This document shows, piece by piece, positions 5,514 to 14,049 of a stretch of 18,492 nucleotides of DNA (positions are counted from its first letter, which is position 1; the number at the start of each line of letters is the position of its first letter). The DNA is from Ruminococcaceae bacterium UBA7147 (GTDB lineage Bacteria; Bacillota; Clostridia; Oscillospirales; Acutalibacteraceae). The notes beneath the pieces are model-generated. The model saw nothing but the letters and a program-made list of their open reading frames with translations. It made no database searches and was not told the DNA's origin. Position numbers and translations under genes: made by a program. Location: positions 2,895 to 21,386 of the forward strand of contig DKWR01000065.1 of NCBI GenBank assembly GCA_002491825.1, in the 5' to 3' direction.

Positions 5514-6035
5514 TCAGTTTTTATCTGCTTTTATCTCTGAAAATTCAATTTTCAGCCCTGCGTTTTTGATTTCTGCACCCGAAATTTTTCCGTCATTGTC
5601 TGTGGTAATAACGCAATCTCCGCTGTCGGTTTTTAAATTATATGTACATACGCTGTCGCTTTGAGTTGAAAGCCTTGCTCTGCTCTGAGAAATGCCGTCA
5701 AGAATTGATTTTACAAGGCTCGGAAAGCTCTTTTGCGGCAGATACGCCTCGTCTGCACTGCAAATAAGATTTTCCCTCGACATTTCAAGCTCACCGTTTT
5801 TGTACCCAAAGCTTATGCCGTCAAGCTCTTCGGGACTGCTTATGCTTATGTACGCAACGCCCTGCCTGTTTGTGCTGATACTTCCTGAATATTCCGCATC
5901 ACGATAACTTGATTTAAAATTTGCGGAAAAGTCCGTTACAATATCCGCAGGCTCATTTTTAGTTTGACATCCGCTGAAAAGCAAAATCAGCAAAAAAGAA
6001 AAGACATATAATGCTTTCAAAACCCTCTTGGTCAT
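5514..6035 (-). CDS. YdcC/LolA-like lipoprotein
   Basis: 173 residues with a lipoprotein signal: TKRVLK, a hydrophobic run, and LFSGC with lipidation at Cys23. The mature part (residues 35-173) has LolA-like strand patterns such as AEYSGSISTNRQGVAYISI and the C-terminal GKISGAEIKNAGLKIEFSEI. This fits the small lipoproteins that sit next to alr and mazEF in Firmicutes (YdcC in B. subtilis), judged from both sequence style and position between nnrD and mazF. Its role is unknown. GGAGGG lies 5 bases before the ATG. A TATAAT on the minus strand at 6067-6062 could be an internal promoter, but it has no good -35. Confidence 0.8.
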   Translation of the reverse strand: MTKRVLKALYVFSFLLILLFSGCQTKNEPADIVTDFSANFKSSYRDAEYSGSISTNRQGVAYISISSPEELDGISFGYKNGELEMSRENLICSADEAYLPQKSFPSLVKSILDGISQSRARLSTQSDSVCTYNLKTDSGDCVITTDNDGKISGAEIKNAGLKIEFSEIKADKN

Positions 6036-6109
6036 AATTCCCTCCGTAGGTGTTTTTATACATTATATGTCTTTGTTATTTTTAAAATTACGTCAAACAA
6101 GCCGTTGAA

Positions 6110-6982
6110 TTAAAAACCGCATTTTCTGAAAGCCTGCGGAATTTCGCCTATAAGGTCTGTCGGAAGCATTGAAATTTTGCCGAGCTTTTCGGAGGCAATA
6201 TCACCTGATAAACCGTGAAGATAAACAGCCGCTGATGCCGCATCAAATGCATTTGCACCTTGTGCAAGCAGAGAGCCTGTCATTCCTGCAAGCACATCTC
6301 CGCTTCCGCCTGTAGCCATTCCCGAATTGCCCGTTCGGTTAATCATGACTCTGCCTTCGGGAGAAGCGATAATTGTACCGGCACCTTTCAGCACTGTAAC
6401 AACGCCGTACTCCTTTGCAAAATCAGCCGCAATCTCGGCTCTGTTTTCGTTTACGGCTTTCGGAGTTGACTTTACAAGCCTTGCCATTTCACCGGGGTGG
6501 GGAGTGATAATAATCGGCGCTTTTGCTTTTTTGAGAATATCGGGATTTTTTGCAACACAATTAAGTGCGTCTGCGTCAAGCACAAGCGGTTTGGTGCAAT
6601 TTTCTAAAAAAGAATTAACAAGTTCTTCTGTATTGTCACATACAGATAAGCCGCACCCGATAAGCACTGCACTTGACTTTTCAGCCTCGCAAAGCAGAAA
6701 ATCAATGTTGCTTTTGCTGATTTCACCGTCAGACGTTTCATCAAGCGGAAAAAATACGCTCTCAAAAATTGCACCTGCCGCAATTGGATAAATGCTTTTC
6801 GGCAACGCCGTTTTCAGCAGACCGAGTCCGCATCTTAAAGCCGCTTTTCCTGCCATAATCGCCGCACCGGCCATACCGAAACAGCCGCAAATGCAAAGTA
6901 GTGAGCCAAGCGTGCCTTTGTTAGCGTCGTCGGGACGGTTAAAAACTGCCTTCTTAACTATATTTCTGTCGGTTTGCTCCAT
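6110..6982 (-). CDS. nnrD: ADP/ATP-dependent NAD(P)H-hydrate dehydratase
   Basis: 290 residues from the chosen start. It repairs hydrated, inactive NAD(P)H back to NAD(P)H using a nucleotide. Motifs of the YjeF C-terminal, ribokinase-like family: KGTLGSLLCICG, CGLGLLK, IITPHPGEMARL and the active-site loop GNSGMATGGSGDVLAGM. The N-terminal epimerase domain (NnrE) that is often fused is absent, so the epimerase must be encoded elsewhere. An ATG at 6997 is also in frame but overlaps the preceding gene; the ATG at 6982 has GCAGG at good spacing and follows the upstream stop by 4 bases, so I prefer it. It is coupled to the membrane-protein gene upstream. Confidence 0.92.
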   Translation of the reverse strand: MEQTDRNIVKKAVFNRPDDANKGTLGSLLCICGCFGMAGAAIMAGKAALRCGLGLLKTALPKSIYPIAAGAIFESVFFPLDETSDGEISKSNIDFLLCEAEKSSAVLIGCGLSVCDNTEELVNSFLENCTKPLVLDADALNCVAKNPDILKKAKAPIIITPHPGEMARLVKSTPKAVNENRAEIAADFAKEYGVVTVLKGAGTIIASPEGRVMINRTGNSGMATGGSGDVLAGMTGSLLAQGANAFDAASAAVYLHGLSGDIASEKLGKISMLPTDLIGEIPQAFRKCGF

Positions 6983-6986
6983 TAAA

Positions 6987-7529
6987 TCAACCTGCATTTC
7001 TGTTGTAGAACAGCTTTAAAACAATATCCTTGTTAAGATACCTTTTCATACCCTCTAAAATCTGCTCGTTGGGTGAGAAAATCAACAGGCATTTGCCGTA
7101 GGCGGCGCTGTTGAAAACTGCATAATAGTTTTCGCTGTCTGCATCAATGTCACGAGCGGCAATAAAGCTCTTGGTAAATCTTATACCGGCAACTGATTTC
7201 TCGCCCTTTTCAAGCTTTTCAATTTCTCTAATAGGCACTTTGCAGACACGCTTTCTCTTGCGCAGTGAAATTACCTTTGAAATTTCAAGCTCGTCGCCTG
7301 CAACAGAATACTCAAATTCAACTGTCTGTGAGGTGATTATGTACCACACAACGTATATTCCGCCCATAAACAAAAACAGTCCTATGTAGAACATATACGC
7401 AGTAATTACAAATGCGAGTACTGAAAATACTATCGGTATCATAATAAGAATCAGAACAGACAGAATTTTGATTATAAGATTTTTAGGTTTGTTAGCTCTT
7501 TTAACAACCTGTTCGTTAAAGCCTTCCAA
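6987..7529 (-). CDS. DUF6106-like two-helix membrane protein
   Basis: 180 residues. After a basic N-terminus come two hydrophobic segments (about 19-42 and 46-65), then a soluble C-terminal part with VEFEYSVAGDELEISKVISLRKRKRVCKV and a region ending KRYLNKDIVLKLFYNRNAG. It resembles the clostridial DUF6106 proteins; I recognise this from layout and the TVEFEY...ELEI segment, so it is tentative. The start is TTG with a strong AAGGAGA 8 bases upstream. It is the first gene of a unit with nnrD and probably the lipoprotein gene. The function is unknown. Confidence 0.75.
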   Translation of the reverse strand: MEGFNEQVVKRANKPKNLIIKILSVLILIMIPIVFSVLAFVITAYMFYIGLFLFMGGIYVVWYIITSQTVEFEYSVAGDELEISKVISLRKRKRVCKVPIREIEKLEKGEKSVAGIRFTKSFIAARDIDADSENYYAVFNSAAYGKCLLIFSPNEQILEGMKRYLNKDIVLKLFYNRNAG

Positions 7530-7561
7530 TGTTTAATCTCCTTTTGGTAAATTTCCCTATA

Positions 7562-7590
7562 ATAATATCATAAATAAGCGTTGTTTTCAA
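7562..7590 (-). promoter_or_regulatory. promoter of the DUF6106-nnrD unit
   Basis: Minus strand TTGAAA (7590-7585), 17-base spacer, TATTAT (7567-7562), giving a leader of about 25 bases before the TTG start at 7529. Confidence 0.7.
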
Positions 7591-7615
7591 TAGTTTAAAA
7601 TAAAATGTTGTGCAT

Positions 7616-7641
7616 AAAAAAGGGGACGCAAATGCGCCCCC
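7616..7641 (-). terminator. Rho-independent terminator of putP
   Basis: On the minus strand GGGGCGC pairs with GCG-T-CCCC around an ATTT loop (one bulge) and is followed directly by TTTTTT. It lies 16 bases after the putP stop and insulates putP from the promoter of the next leftward unit. Confidence 0.85.
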
Positions 7642-7656
7642 TGAAATGCATATGAA

Positions 7657-9225
7657 TTAAATCTCAATTGTTTTGATTGAATCGAACTCGTCAAGGATTT
7701 CCTTTGACGGTTTCTTTGTGAGCAAGGATACAACAACGTTTACAATCAGTGCAAACGCAAAGCCTAAAACGAGTGAGTAAAGGTTTGTTGCACTGTAGAG
7801 CGTTGCGCCGTTTACAAGCGGCAGGTAGTCCCATACGATAACGGTGAGTGCGCCGGTAGCCATACCCGAGATTGCGCCTGCAAGCGTTGAGCGTTTCCAG
7901 AACAGCGCAAGCAGTACAACAGGACCGAATGCCGAGCCGAAGCCTGCCCATGCGTCGGAAACAAGTCCCATAATGCTTGAATTCGGGTCAATAGCAATAA
8001 AGAATGCGATTACGGCAACAACGATAACTGCTATTTTTCCTACCCAGAGAGCGTTCTTTTCGGAAGCGTCCTTTTTGATAACGCCCTTGTACATATCCTC
8101 CGAAACAGCCGAAGCCGTAACAAGAAGCTGACTGTCTGCGGTAGACATAATAGCCGCTAAAATTCCGCAGAGGAAAATACCGCCGATAAAGATTAATATA
8201 CCGTTCTCCGAGAAGAACTGCTGAATTGTGCGGATAAACACCGTTTCACTTGATGAACCCTCAAGAGATGTTGTGAGGTAGCCCCTTGCAACAAGACCGA
8301 TAAGGCAGGAAGCCGCAAGTGAAATAACAACCCAGGTAATTGCAATTTTTCTTGATTTCTTAATTTCTTTGTTGCTCTTGACAGCCATAAATCTTACAAG
8401 AATGTGGGGCATACCGAAGTAGCCGAGTCCCCATGCGAGGTTTGAAATAATCGAAACGGCAGAAATAGGAGTGCCGTCGTCGTTTTTCAGGAAATTAAGG
8501 AAGTTGTCGGGATTTGAAACGCCGTTTGAAACGAGTGCGTCCGAGAATCCTGTTTTGTAAGTAAGAGTTGCATATGCGAGAATCGGAACAGACATAATCG
8601 CAATAAGCATAAGCAAGCCCTGAATAAGGTCTGTGGTGCAGACAGCCTTGAAGCCGCCCATAAAGGTGTACACAAGAATTACGAGTGCGGCTATGCAAAG
8701 TCCGACCATATAAATTGTGTTGTAGTTTCCTGTTTCCGCATTTCCGTCCGAGAACAGTGTAGCAAAAAGCTTTGCACCCGAGCTGAAAGCCGAAGCTGTG
8801 TAAACCGTAAAGAATACAGCGATGATAACAGCGGAAACGATTTTGATGATTCCCCTCTTGTCACGGTAACGGTTCTGGAAAAAGCTTGGAATTGTAAGCG
8901 AGTTTCCTGCAACAATTGTGTATTTTCTGAGTCTTGCCGAAACGATGTACCAGTTGAGAATTGTGCCGATTAAAAGACCGACTGCAATCCACACTTCACC
9001 CGTACCTGCAAGATATACCGAGCCGGGAAGTCCCATAAGAAGCCAGCCGCTCATATCGGAAGCCTGCGCCGAAAGTGCCGCAGTCCAGCCGCCTAAATTT
9101 CTTCCGCCCAGAAAGTAGTCCTCGTTGTTCTTGGTACTTTTTGAGTAGACAAAGCCGATTACAATCATCAATACAAGGTAAGCGGCAAACGCACAAAGAA
9201 CTATAATGTTGTTGGTGCTAATCAT
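7657..9225 (-). CDS. putP: sodium/proline symporter
   Basis: 522 residues with about 13 hydrophobic segments, the usual size of PutP in the sodium:solute symporter family. It imports proline with Na+ across the cytoplasmic membrane. Visible signatures: an N-terminal helix ending YSKSTKNNEDYFLGGRNLGGW, then ALSAQASDMSGWLLMGLPG (Na+ and substrate site in helix 2), FGMPHILVRFMA and AIMSTADSQLLV. AGGAGG lies 6 bases before the ATG at 9225. It is a single-gene unit with its own terminator, and is divergent from alr. No proline catabolic genes are nearby, so it may serve osmotic uptake or nutrition. Confidence 0.95.
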   Translation of the reverse strand: MISTNNIIVLCAFAAYLVLMIVIGFVYSKSTKNNEDYFLGGRNLGGWTAALSAQASDMSGWLLMGLPGSVYLAGTGEVWIAVGLLIGTILNWYIVSARLRKYTIVAGNSLTIPSFFQNRYRDKRGIIKIVSAVIIAVFFTVYTASAFSSGAKLFATLFSDGNAETGNYNTIYMVGLCIAALVILVYTFMGGFKAVCTTDLIQGLLMLIAIMSVPILAYATLTYKTGFSDALVSNGVSNPDNFLNFLKNDDGTPISAVSIISNLAWGLGYFGMPHILVRFMAVKSNKEIKKSRKIAITWVVISLAASCLIGLVARGYLTTSLEGSSSETVFIRTIQQFFSENGILIFIGGIFLCGILAAIMSTADSQLLVTASAVSEDMYKGVIKKDASEKNALWVGKIAVIVVAVIAFFIAIDPNSSIMGLVSDAWAGFGSAFGPVVLLALFWKRSTLAGAISGMATGALTVIVWDYLPLVNGATLYSATNLYSLVLGFAFALIVNVVVSLLTKKPSKEILDEFDSIKTIEI

Positions 9226-9266
9226 TCTTTCCTCCTGTGTGTTATAGATTTTGTAAACAATACTTT

Positions 9267-9272
9267 ATTATA
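9267..9272 (-). promoter_or_regulatory. -10 candidate for putP
   Basis: Minus strand TATAAT about 42 bases upstream of the putP ATG. The best -35 matches (TTGATT at 20 bases, TTTACA at 12) have poor spacing, so the promoter may need an activator or differ from the usual sigma type. Confidence 0.35.
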
Positions 9273-9356
9273 GTAGCAAAAATATGTAAAAAAATCAAGT
9301 AAAATGCACAATTGATGTAAAATATTGAAAAAGCTGTTCCAAAATCAGCGTTTGTG

Positions 9357-9385
9357 TTGATTTAAATATGCAAAAGATATATAAT
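9357..9385 (+). promoter_or_regulatory. promoter of the alr-polA-tsaD operon
   Basis: TTGATT (9357-9362), 17-base spacer, TATAAT (9380-9385), followed by a leader of about 50 bases holding a small CCGA/TCGG hairpin and the AGAAGG RBS. Confidence 0.7.
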
Positions 9386-9444
9386 AAAGTAATAGCAATC
9401 CGATTATTTTCGGTTTGATTAATAATCCGGACAGAAGGTTAAAA

Positions 9445-10623
9445 ATGGAATTTGTAAAAAGAACATGGGCAGAAATTTCGCTTGATGCAATCGCCCATAA
9501 TTTTAATGAAATTAAAAATAAAATCGGCGGCAAAGCTAAAATCTGCTGTGTTATCAAGGCTGACGGCTATGGTCACGGAGCAGTTGAGCTTGCCCATATA
9601 TATGAAAAACTCGGCGCTGACTTTTTTGCCGTTTCAAATATTGACGAGGGCGTGGAAATCAGAAATTCGGGCTGTACTCTGCCGATAGTTATTCTCGGCT
9701 ACACTCCCGTTACCGAGGCTGCAAGGCTTTCGGAATATAATATTTCTCAGGCTGTTTTTTCTCTTGAATATGCAAGGTCGCTTTCAGACGAGTGTGCAAA
9801 GCAAGACTGTGAGTGCAAAATTCACATCAAGGCTGATACGGGTATGAGCCGAATCGGTTTTATGTGTCAGGAATTTCCGAGAGATGATTATTCTATAAAA
9901 GAAATTTGCGAAGCCTGCAAGCTACCTAATCTTAAGCTTGAGGGTTTGTTTACTCACTTCTGCGTGTCCGACGAAGCACAGGAGGGAAGAGAGTTTACAA
10001 ATAAGCAGTACAATAACTTTAATTATGTAAAAAACAAGCTTGCTGAAAACGGACTCAACGTACCAATCTGCCACTGTTCAAACAGCGGAGCAATTGAGGA
10101 TTACCGCTATACATACTGCGATATGGTTCGTGCAGGAATTATTCTCTACGGATTGTCACCCTCGCAAAAGCTTTACGGCAAGCTTGACCTTGTTCCTGCG
10201 ATGACGCTTAAAACCTCGGTTGCTTACGTTAAAGAGCTGAAAAAGGGAGCAGACGTTTCCTACGGAAGAACATTTACCGCCGAGCGTGATATGAAGATTG
10301 CCACCGTGCCTATCGGTTACGCCGACGGCTATATCCGCCACAACGCCGAAAAGGGTTATATGCTTGTAAACGGAAAGAAAGCAAAAATTGTGGGCAGAAT
10401 ATGTATGGATCAGACAATGCTCGACGTTACCGACATTGAAAATGTCAGAACAGGCGACGAGGTAATTGTTTTCGGAACAGGCAATGACGGTGAGCCCACT
10501 GCGGATATGATTGCAGAAAATACGGGTACAATCAACTATGAGGTTGTATGCCTTGTCGGCAAGCGTGTGCCGAGAATTTACTACAAAAACGGAATTGTTA
10601 CGGATGTGATGTATAAGCTATGA
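9445..10623 (+). CDS. alr: alanine racemase
   Basis: 392 residues, the normal family length. A PLP enzyme that converts L- to D-alanine for peptidoglycan. The PLP lysine Lys38 is in VIKADGYGHGA; the second catalytic tyrosine is in VSYGRTFTAERD, followed by IGYADGY and GRICMDQTMLDVTD. I chose ATG 9445 because AGAAGG lies 8 bases upstream and the protein then starts MEFVKRTWAEISLDAI, typical of the family; an upstream in-frame ATG (9415) has no RBS. Its stop overlaps the polA start (ATGA). In many Firmicutes alr sits between ydcC and mazEF; here it has been separated from those genes. Confidence 0.97.
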   Translation: MEFVKRTWAEISLDAIAHNFNEIKNKIGGKAKICCVIKADGYGHGAVELAHIYEKLGADFFAVSNIDEGVEIRNSGCTLPIVILGYTPVTEAARLSEYNISQAVFSLEYARSLSDECAKQDCECKIHIKADTGMSRIGFMCQEFPRDDYSIKEICEACKLPNLKLEGLFTHFCVSDEAQEGREFTNKQYNNFNYVKNKLAENGLNVPICHCSNSGAIEDYRYTYCDMVRAGIILYGLSPSQKLYGKLDLVPAMTLKTSVAYVKELKKGADVSYGRTFTAERDMKIATVPIGYADGYIRHNAEKGYMLVNGKKAKIVGRICMDQTMLDVTDIENVRTGDEVIVFGTGNDGEPTADMIAENTGTINYEVVCLVGKRVPRIYYKNGIVTDVMYKL

Positions 10624-13184
10624 GATTACTTGTTATTGACGGAAACAGCATTGTAAACCGTGCGTTTTACGGAATCAGACCGCTCACAACAAAAGACGGT
10701 CAGTTTACCAACGCAATTTACGGCTTTCTCACAATGCTTACAAAGCTGAAAAACGAAGAAAATCCCGATGCGGTTGCAATAGCCTTTGACCTTAAAACAC
10801 CGACCTTCAGACACAAGGCTTATTCGGGTTACAAGGCAACAAGAAAGGGTATGCCGCCCGAGCTTGCCTCGCAGATGGCACCGCTTAAGGAGCTTTTGAA
10901 ATTATTGGGTTATAAAATCGTAACTTGTGAGGGCTTTGAGGCTGACGATATTCTCGGAACATTTGCAACTGCCTGTGAAAACAGCGACGACGAGTGCGTT
11001 ATTGCAACGGGTGACCGTGACAGCCTACAGCTTGTTTCCGACAAAACAAGCGTTCACCTCTGCACAAACAAGGACGATATTCTTTACACTCCCGAAAAGA
11101 TTATGGAGGATTACGGCGTAACTCCCCTTGAACTTATTGAGATTAAAGCTATTCAGGGTGACTCCTCCGACAACATTCCCGGAGTTGCAGGAATCGGACC
11201 GAAGGGTGCAGGTGACCTTATAAAGAAATACCACACAGTTGAGTATATATACGACCATATTGACGAGCTTGAAATTAAGGACGGAGTGCGCAATAAGCTG
11301 AAAAATTCAAAGGAAAATGCTATTTTAAGCCGTATGCTCGGTGAAATCTGCCGCACTGCTCCGATTGATACGGAAGTGCAGAAGTACGTGGTAAATATGG
11401 AAAATCCTGCCGAGTGCGCAAGATATATGGCTAAGCTGGAGCTTTTTTCTTTAATCGAAAAATTCGGTCTTAACGAAACAGAAGTCCCGCAGGAAAAGCA
11501 CAACGAAGTAAAATCGCTCGAAGTTGTGGAAAATGAAGATGACAATATTCTTTTAAAGAATATTGTTGAGTGTGGAAAGTTGCATTTCAATGCAGAATTT
11601 TCTGATAAAGAATTAAAATCACTTGCAATCCTTTACGAAGGCAAGGTATATTCAAGCGAAAGCAAGGAGTTATTTGAAAAACTCTTATGCGACGAAAAAA
11701 TCAAAAAATACACGAGAAATTCAAAGTCAATTTTTGCGTATGCAGACAGAAACGGCTTTGAAATCAAGTCGCTTGTTTTTGACGTGGAGCTTGCGGCATA
11801 TCTGCTTGAGCCTTCGTCAAAGGATTATTCCGACGAAAACCTCTGTAAGCTCAACGAAATTGAATTGCCGACAACAGAAAACGAAGATTGCAAAAAATAC
11901 AGAGCGCTTGCGGTTTACGATTTGCTCTGCGAAAAGCTGAACAGCGAAATCAAGGCTAACGAGCAGGAAAAGCTGTTAGTTGATATTGAAATTCCGCTTG
12001 CAAACGTGCTTGCAAAAATGGAAAATATTGGCTTTGACGTTGACCGACAGGGCATAGAGGACTACGGAAAAATGCTGTCGGAGCAGATTAAGAGTCTTGA
12101 AAAGTCGATTTATGAGAGTTCGGGAACGCAGTTTAACATAAATTCCCCGAAACAGCTCGGAAAAGTTTTGTTTGAGGACTTGGGACTGCCCTGCAAGAAA
12201 AAGACAAAGAGCGGCTACAGCACAAACGCAGAAGTGCTTGAAAGCCTGCGTTACGAGCACCCCGTTGTTGAAATGGTTTTGCAGTACCGCACGCTTGCAA
12301 AGCTCAACTCCACCTACTGCGAGGGACTTTTAAAGGTTATCGGCGACGACGGCAGAATCCACTCAAGCTTTAATCAGACCGAAACGAGAACAGGCAGAAT
12401 CAGCTCCACCGAGCCTAATTTGCAGAACATTCCCGTTCGTACGGAGCTTGGCAGAGAGATGAGAAGATTTTTCTGCGCAAGGGAGGGCTGGGTGCTTGTA
12501 GACGCCGACTATTCGCAGATTGAACTGCGTGTGCTTGCCCACATTGCGCACGACAAAAATATGATTGAAGCGTTTAAAAACAATGACGACATTCACGCAA
12601 TAACTGCATCGCAGGTGTTCGGTATGCCGCTTGATATGGTCACTCCGATAATGCGAAGCCGTGCAAAGGCGGTAAACTTCGGAATCGTCTACGGAATAGG
12701 CGCATTTTCGCTTGCAAAGGACATCGGCGTAAGCAACAAAGAGGCGTCAACGTACATCAAAAACTACCTTTCCCACTACAGCGGCGTTGACGAGTATATG
12801 AAAAACGTTGTTGAAAAGGCAAAGCAGGACGGATATGTTGAAACAATGTTCGGCAGACGGCGTTATCTTCCCGAGCTCACCTCGGGTAAACATATGCTCC
12901 GTGCATTCGGCGAGCGTGTTGCAAGAAATATGCCGATTCAGGGTACAGCCGCCGACATAATCAAAATTGCAATGGTAAAGGTGAATGACAGAATCAAAAA
13001 AGAGGGACTGAAAGCAAGGCTGATTTTGCAGGTTCACGACGAACTTATTGTAGAAGCTCCGCAGGAAGAAAGCGAAATAGTAGCAAAACTCCTACAGGAA
13101 GAAATGGAAAATGCAGTTACGCTTGACGTTCCGCTGACTGCCGATGCGGCGATAGGAAAGACGTGGTATGATGCAAAAGGATAA
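10620..13184 (+). CDS. polA: DNA polymerase I
   Basis: 854 residues. It fills gaps and removes RNA primers in replication and repair. The N-terminal 5'-3' exonuclease domain (about 1-290) has VIDGNSIVNRAFYG, FEADDILGT, TGDRDSLQLV and the helix-hairpin-helix IPGVAGIGPKGAG. The middle region (about 300-470) sits where the 3'-5' exonuclease lies but I see no DxE motif there, so proofreading is probably lost, as in many Gram-positive Pol I. The C-terminal polymerase domain has RTGRISSTEPNLQNIP, motif A VDADYSQIELR (Asp628, Asp630), motif B RSRAKAVNFGIVYG (Arg679, Lys683) and motif C LQVHDELIVEAP (His806, Asp807). It is translationally coupled to alr. Confidence 0.97.
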   Translation: MRLLVIDGNSIVNRAFYGIRPLTTKDGQFTNAIYGFLTMLTKLKNEENPDAVAIAFDLKTPTFRHKAYSGYKATRKGMPPELASQMAPLKELLKLLGYKIVTCEGFEADDILGTFATACENSDDECVIATGDRDSLQLVSDKTSVHLCTNKDDILYTPEKIMEDYGVTPLELIEIKAIQGDSSDNIPGVAGIGPKGAGDLIKKYHTVEYIYDHIDELEIKDGVRNKLKNSKENAILSRMLGEICRTAPIDTEVQKYVVNMENPAECARYMAKLELFSLIEKFGLNETEVPQEKHNEVKSLEVVENEDDNILLKNIVECGKLHFNAEFSDKELKSLAILYEGKVYSSESKELFEKLLCDEKIKKYTRNSKSIFAYADRNGFEIKSLVFDVELAAYLLEPSSKDYSDENLCKLNEIELPTTENEDCKKYRALAVYDLLCEKLNSEIKANEQEKLLVDIEIPLANVLAKMENIGFDVDRQGIEDYGKMLSEQIKSLEKSIYESSGTQFNINSPKQLGKVLFEDLGLPCKKKTKSGYSTNAEVLESLRYEHPVVEMVLQYRTLAKLNSTYCEGLLKVIGDDGRIHSSFNQTETRTGRISSTEPNLQNIPVRTELGREMRRFFCAREGWVLVDADYSQIELRVLAHIAHDKNMIEAFKNNDDIHAITASQVFGMPLDMVTPIMRSRAKAVNFGIVYGIGAFSLAKDIGVSNKEASTYIKNYLSHYSGVDEYMKNVVEKAKQDGYVETMFGRRRYLPELTSGKHMLRAFGERVARNMPIQGTAADIIKIAMVKVNDRIKKEGLKARLILQVHDELIVEAPQEESEIVAKLLQEEMENAVTLDVPLTADAAIGKTWYDAKG

Positions 13185-13605
13185 AAGATATATAGCGTTT
13201 GTATGTACGGGCAATACATGTCGCAGTCCGATGGCTGAGGGGATTTTCAATAAGCTTGCAGATGAAAAAGGGATAGACGTAACCGCCGAAAGCTTCGGAC
13301 TTTCCACGATTACGGGTGCTCCCGTTTCCGAAAACTCCGTAAAGGTATGCGCAGAAATCAGCGTTGACCTTTCAAAATCAAGGTCGACCTATATTGAGGA
13401 CGCACCTCTTGAAAAATACGAGAAATTCTACTGTATGTCGCAAAGCCACGCCGGAATTTTGTCGGAGTGTTATTTTGTTCCGAGTAAGGATATAGAAGTA
13501 CTCAATATCTGCGACCCCTACGGCGGAAACGAATTTATTTACAGAGAATGTCGTGATGAGATTTATAATTCTGTAAAGGAAATAATTAAAAGCTATGAGA
13601 ATTGA
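13168..13605 (+). CDS. low-molecular-weight protein tyrosine phosphatase
   Basis: 145 residues. The signature CX5R loop is VCTGNTCRSPMAEG (Cys13, Arg19), and the general-acid D-loop is seen as ICDPYGG, as in LMW-PTP proteins. It would dephosphorylate tyrosine or arginine residues on proteins; related clostridial/Bacillus proteins include YwlE-type arginine phosphatases, and I cannot tell which. It overlaps the polA end by 17 bases and the rimI start by 11, so it belongs to the same operon. Two adjacent ATG codons (13168 and 13171) are possible starts. No capsule genes or tyrosine kinase are nearby. Confidence 0.9.
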   Translation: MMQKDKRYIAFVCTGNTCRSPMAEGIFNKLADEKGIDVTAESFGLSTITGAPVSENSVKVCAEISVDLSKSRSTYIEDAPLEKYEKFYCMSQSHAGILSECYFVPSKDIEVLNICDPYGGNEFIYRECRDEIYNSVKEIIKSYEN

Positions 13606-14029
13606 AAAAATGACATCAGGTCAGCTTGAGGACGTATATATAATAGAAACCGAATGTTTTTCGCATCCTTGGTCAAAGCAGAGCCTTGAAGAGGAGCTGA
13701 ATAACGAAACCTCACTTTTTCTCGTTGCAAAAGAGGAAAATGAGGTTATCGGCTACATAGGAATGAGCATAGTAATTGACGAGGGATATATTTTCAATGT
13801 TGCGGTGCGTGAAAAGTACAGAAACAAGGGCGTTGCAACTGCGCTGATAAACGAGCTTGTGACCTACGGCAAGAAAAACAATTTCAGTTTTATAACGCTT
13901 GAAGTAAGGGAGAGCAATCTGCCTGCAATTTCACTCTACTCAAAATTCGGATTTATCAAAGCAGGAGAGAGAAAGGACTACTACTCCAACCCCAAAGAAA
14001 ACGCAATTTTAATGACAAAATATTTGTAA
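13595..14029 (+). CDS. rimI: ribosomal protein S18-alanine N-acetyltransferase
   Basis: 144 residues. A GNAT acetyltransferase of the RimI family, which acetylates protein N-termini such as that of S18. Visible: FSHPWSKQSLEEEL near the N-terminus, FNVAVREKYRNKGVATALI (acetyl-CoA loop), and the family end motif ESNLPAISLYSKFGFIKAGERKDYY. It lies directly before tsaD, a conserved pairing in Firmicutes. Its ATG lies inside the end of the phosphatase gene. Confidence 0.93.
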   Translation: MRIEKMTSGQLEDVYIIETECFSHPWSKQSLEEELNNETSLFLVAKEENEVIGYIGMSIVIDEGYIFNVAVREKYRNKGVATALINELVTYGKKNNFSFITLEVRESNLPAISLYSKFGFIKAGERKDYYSNPKENAILMTKYL

Positions 14030-14049
14030 ATGAATGAAAGGATTTATAT

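Noticed and set aside
6327..6791. Long open frame on the plus strand opposite nnrD
   Set aside because: It is fully antisense to a well-supported gene, lacks an RBS and has no recognisable domain.
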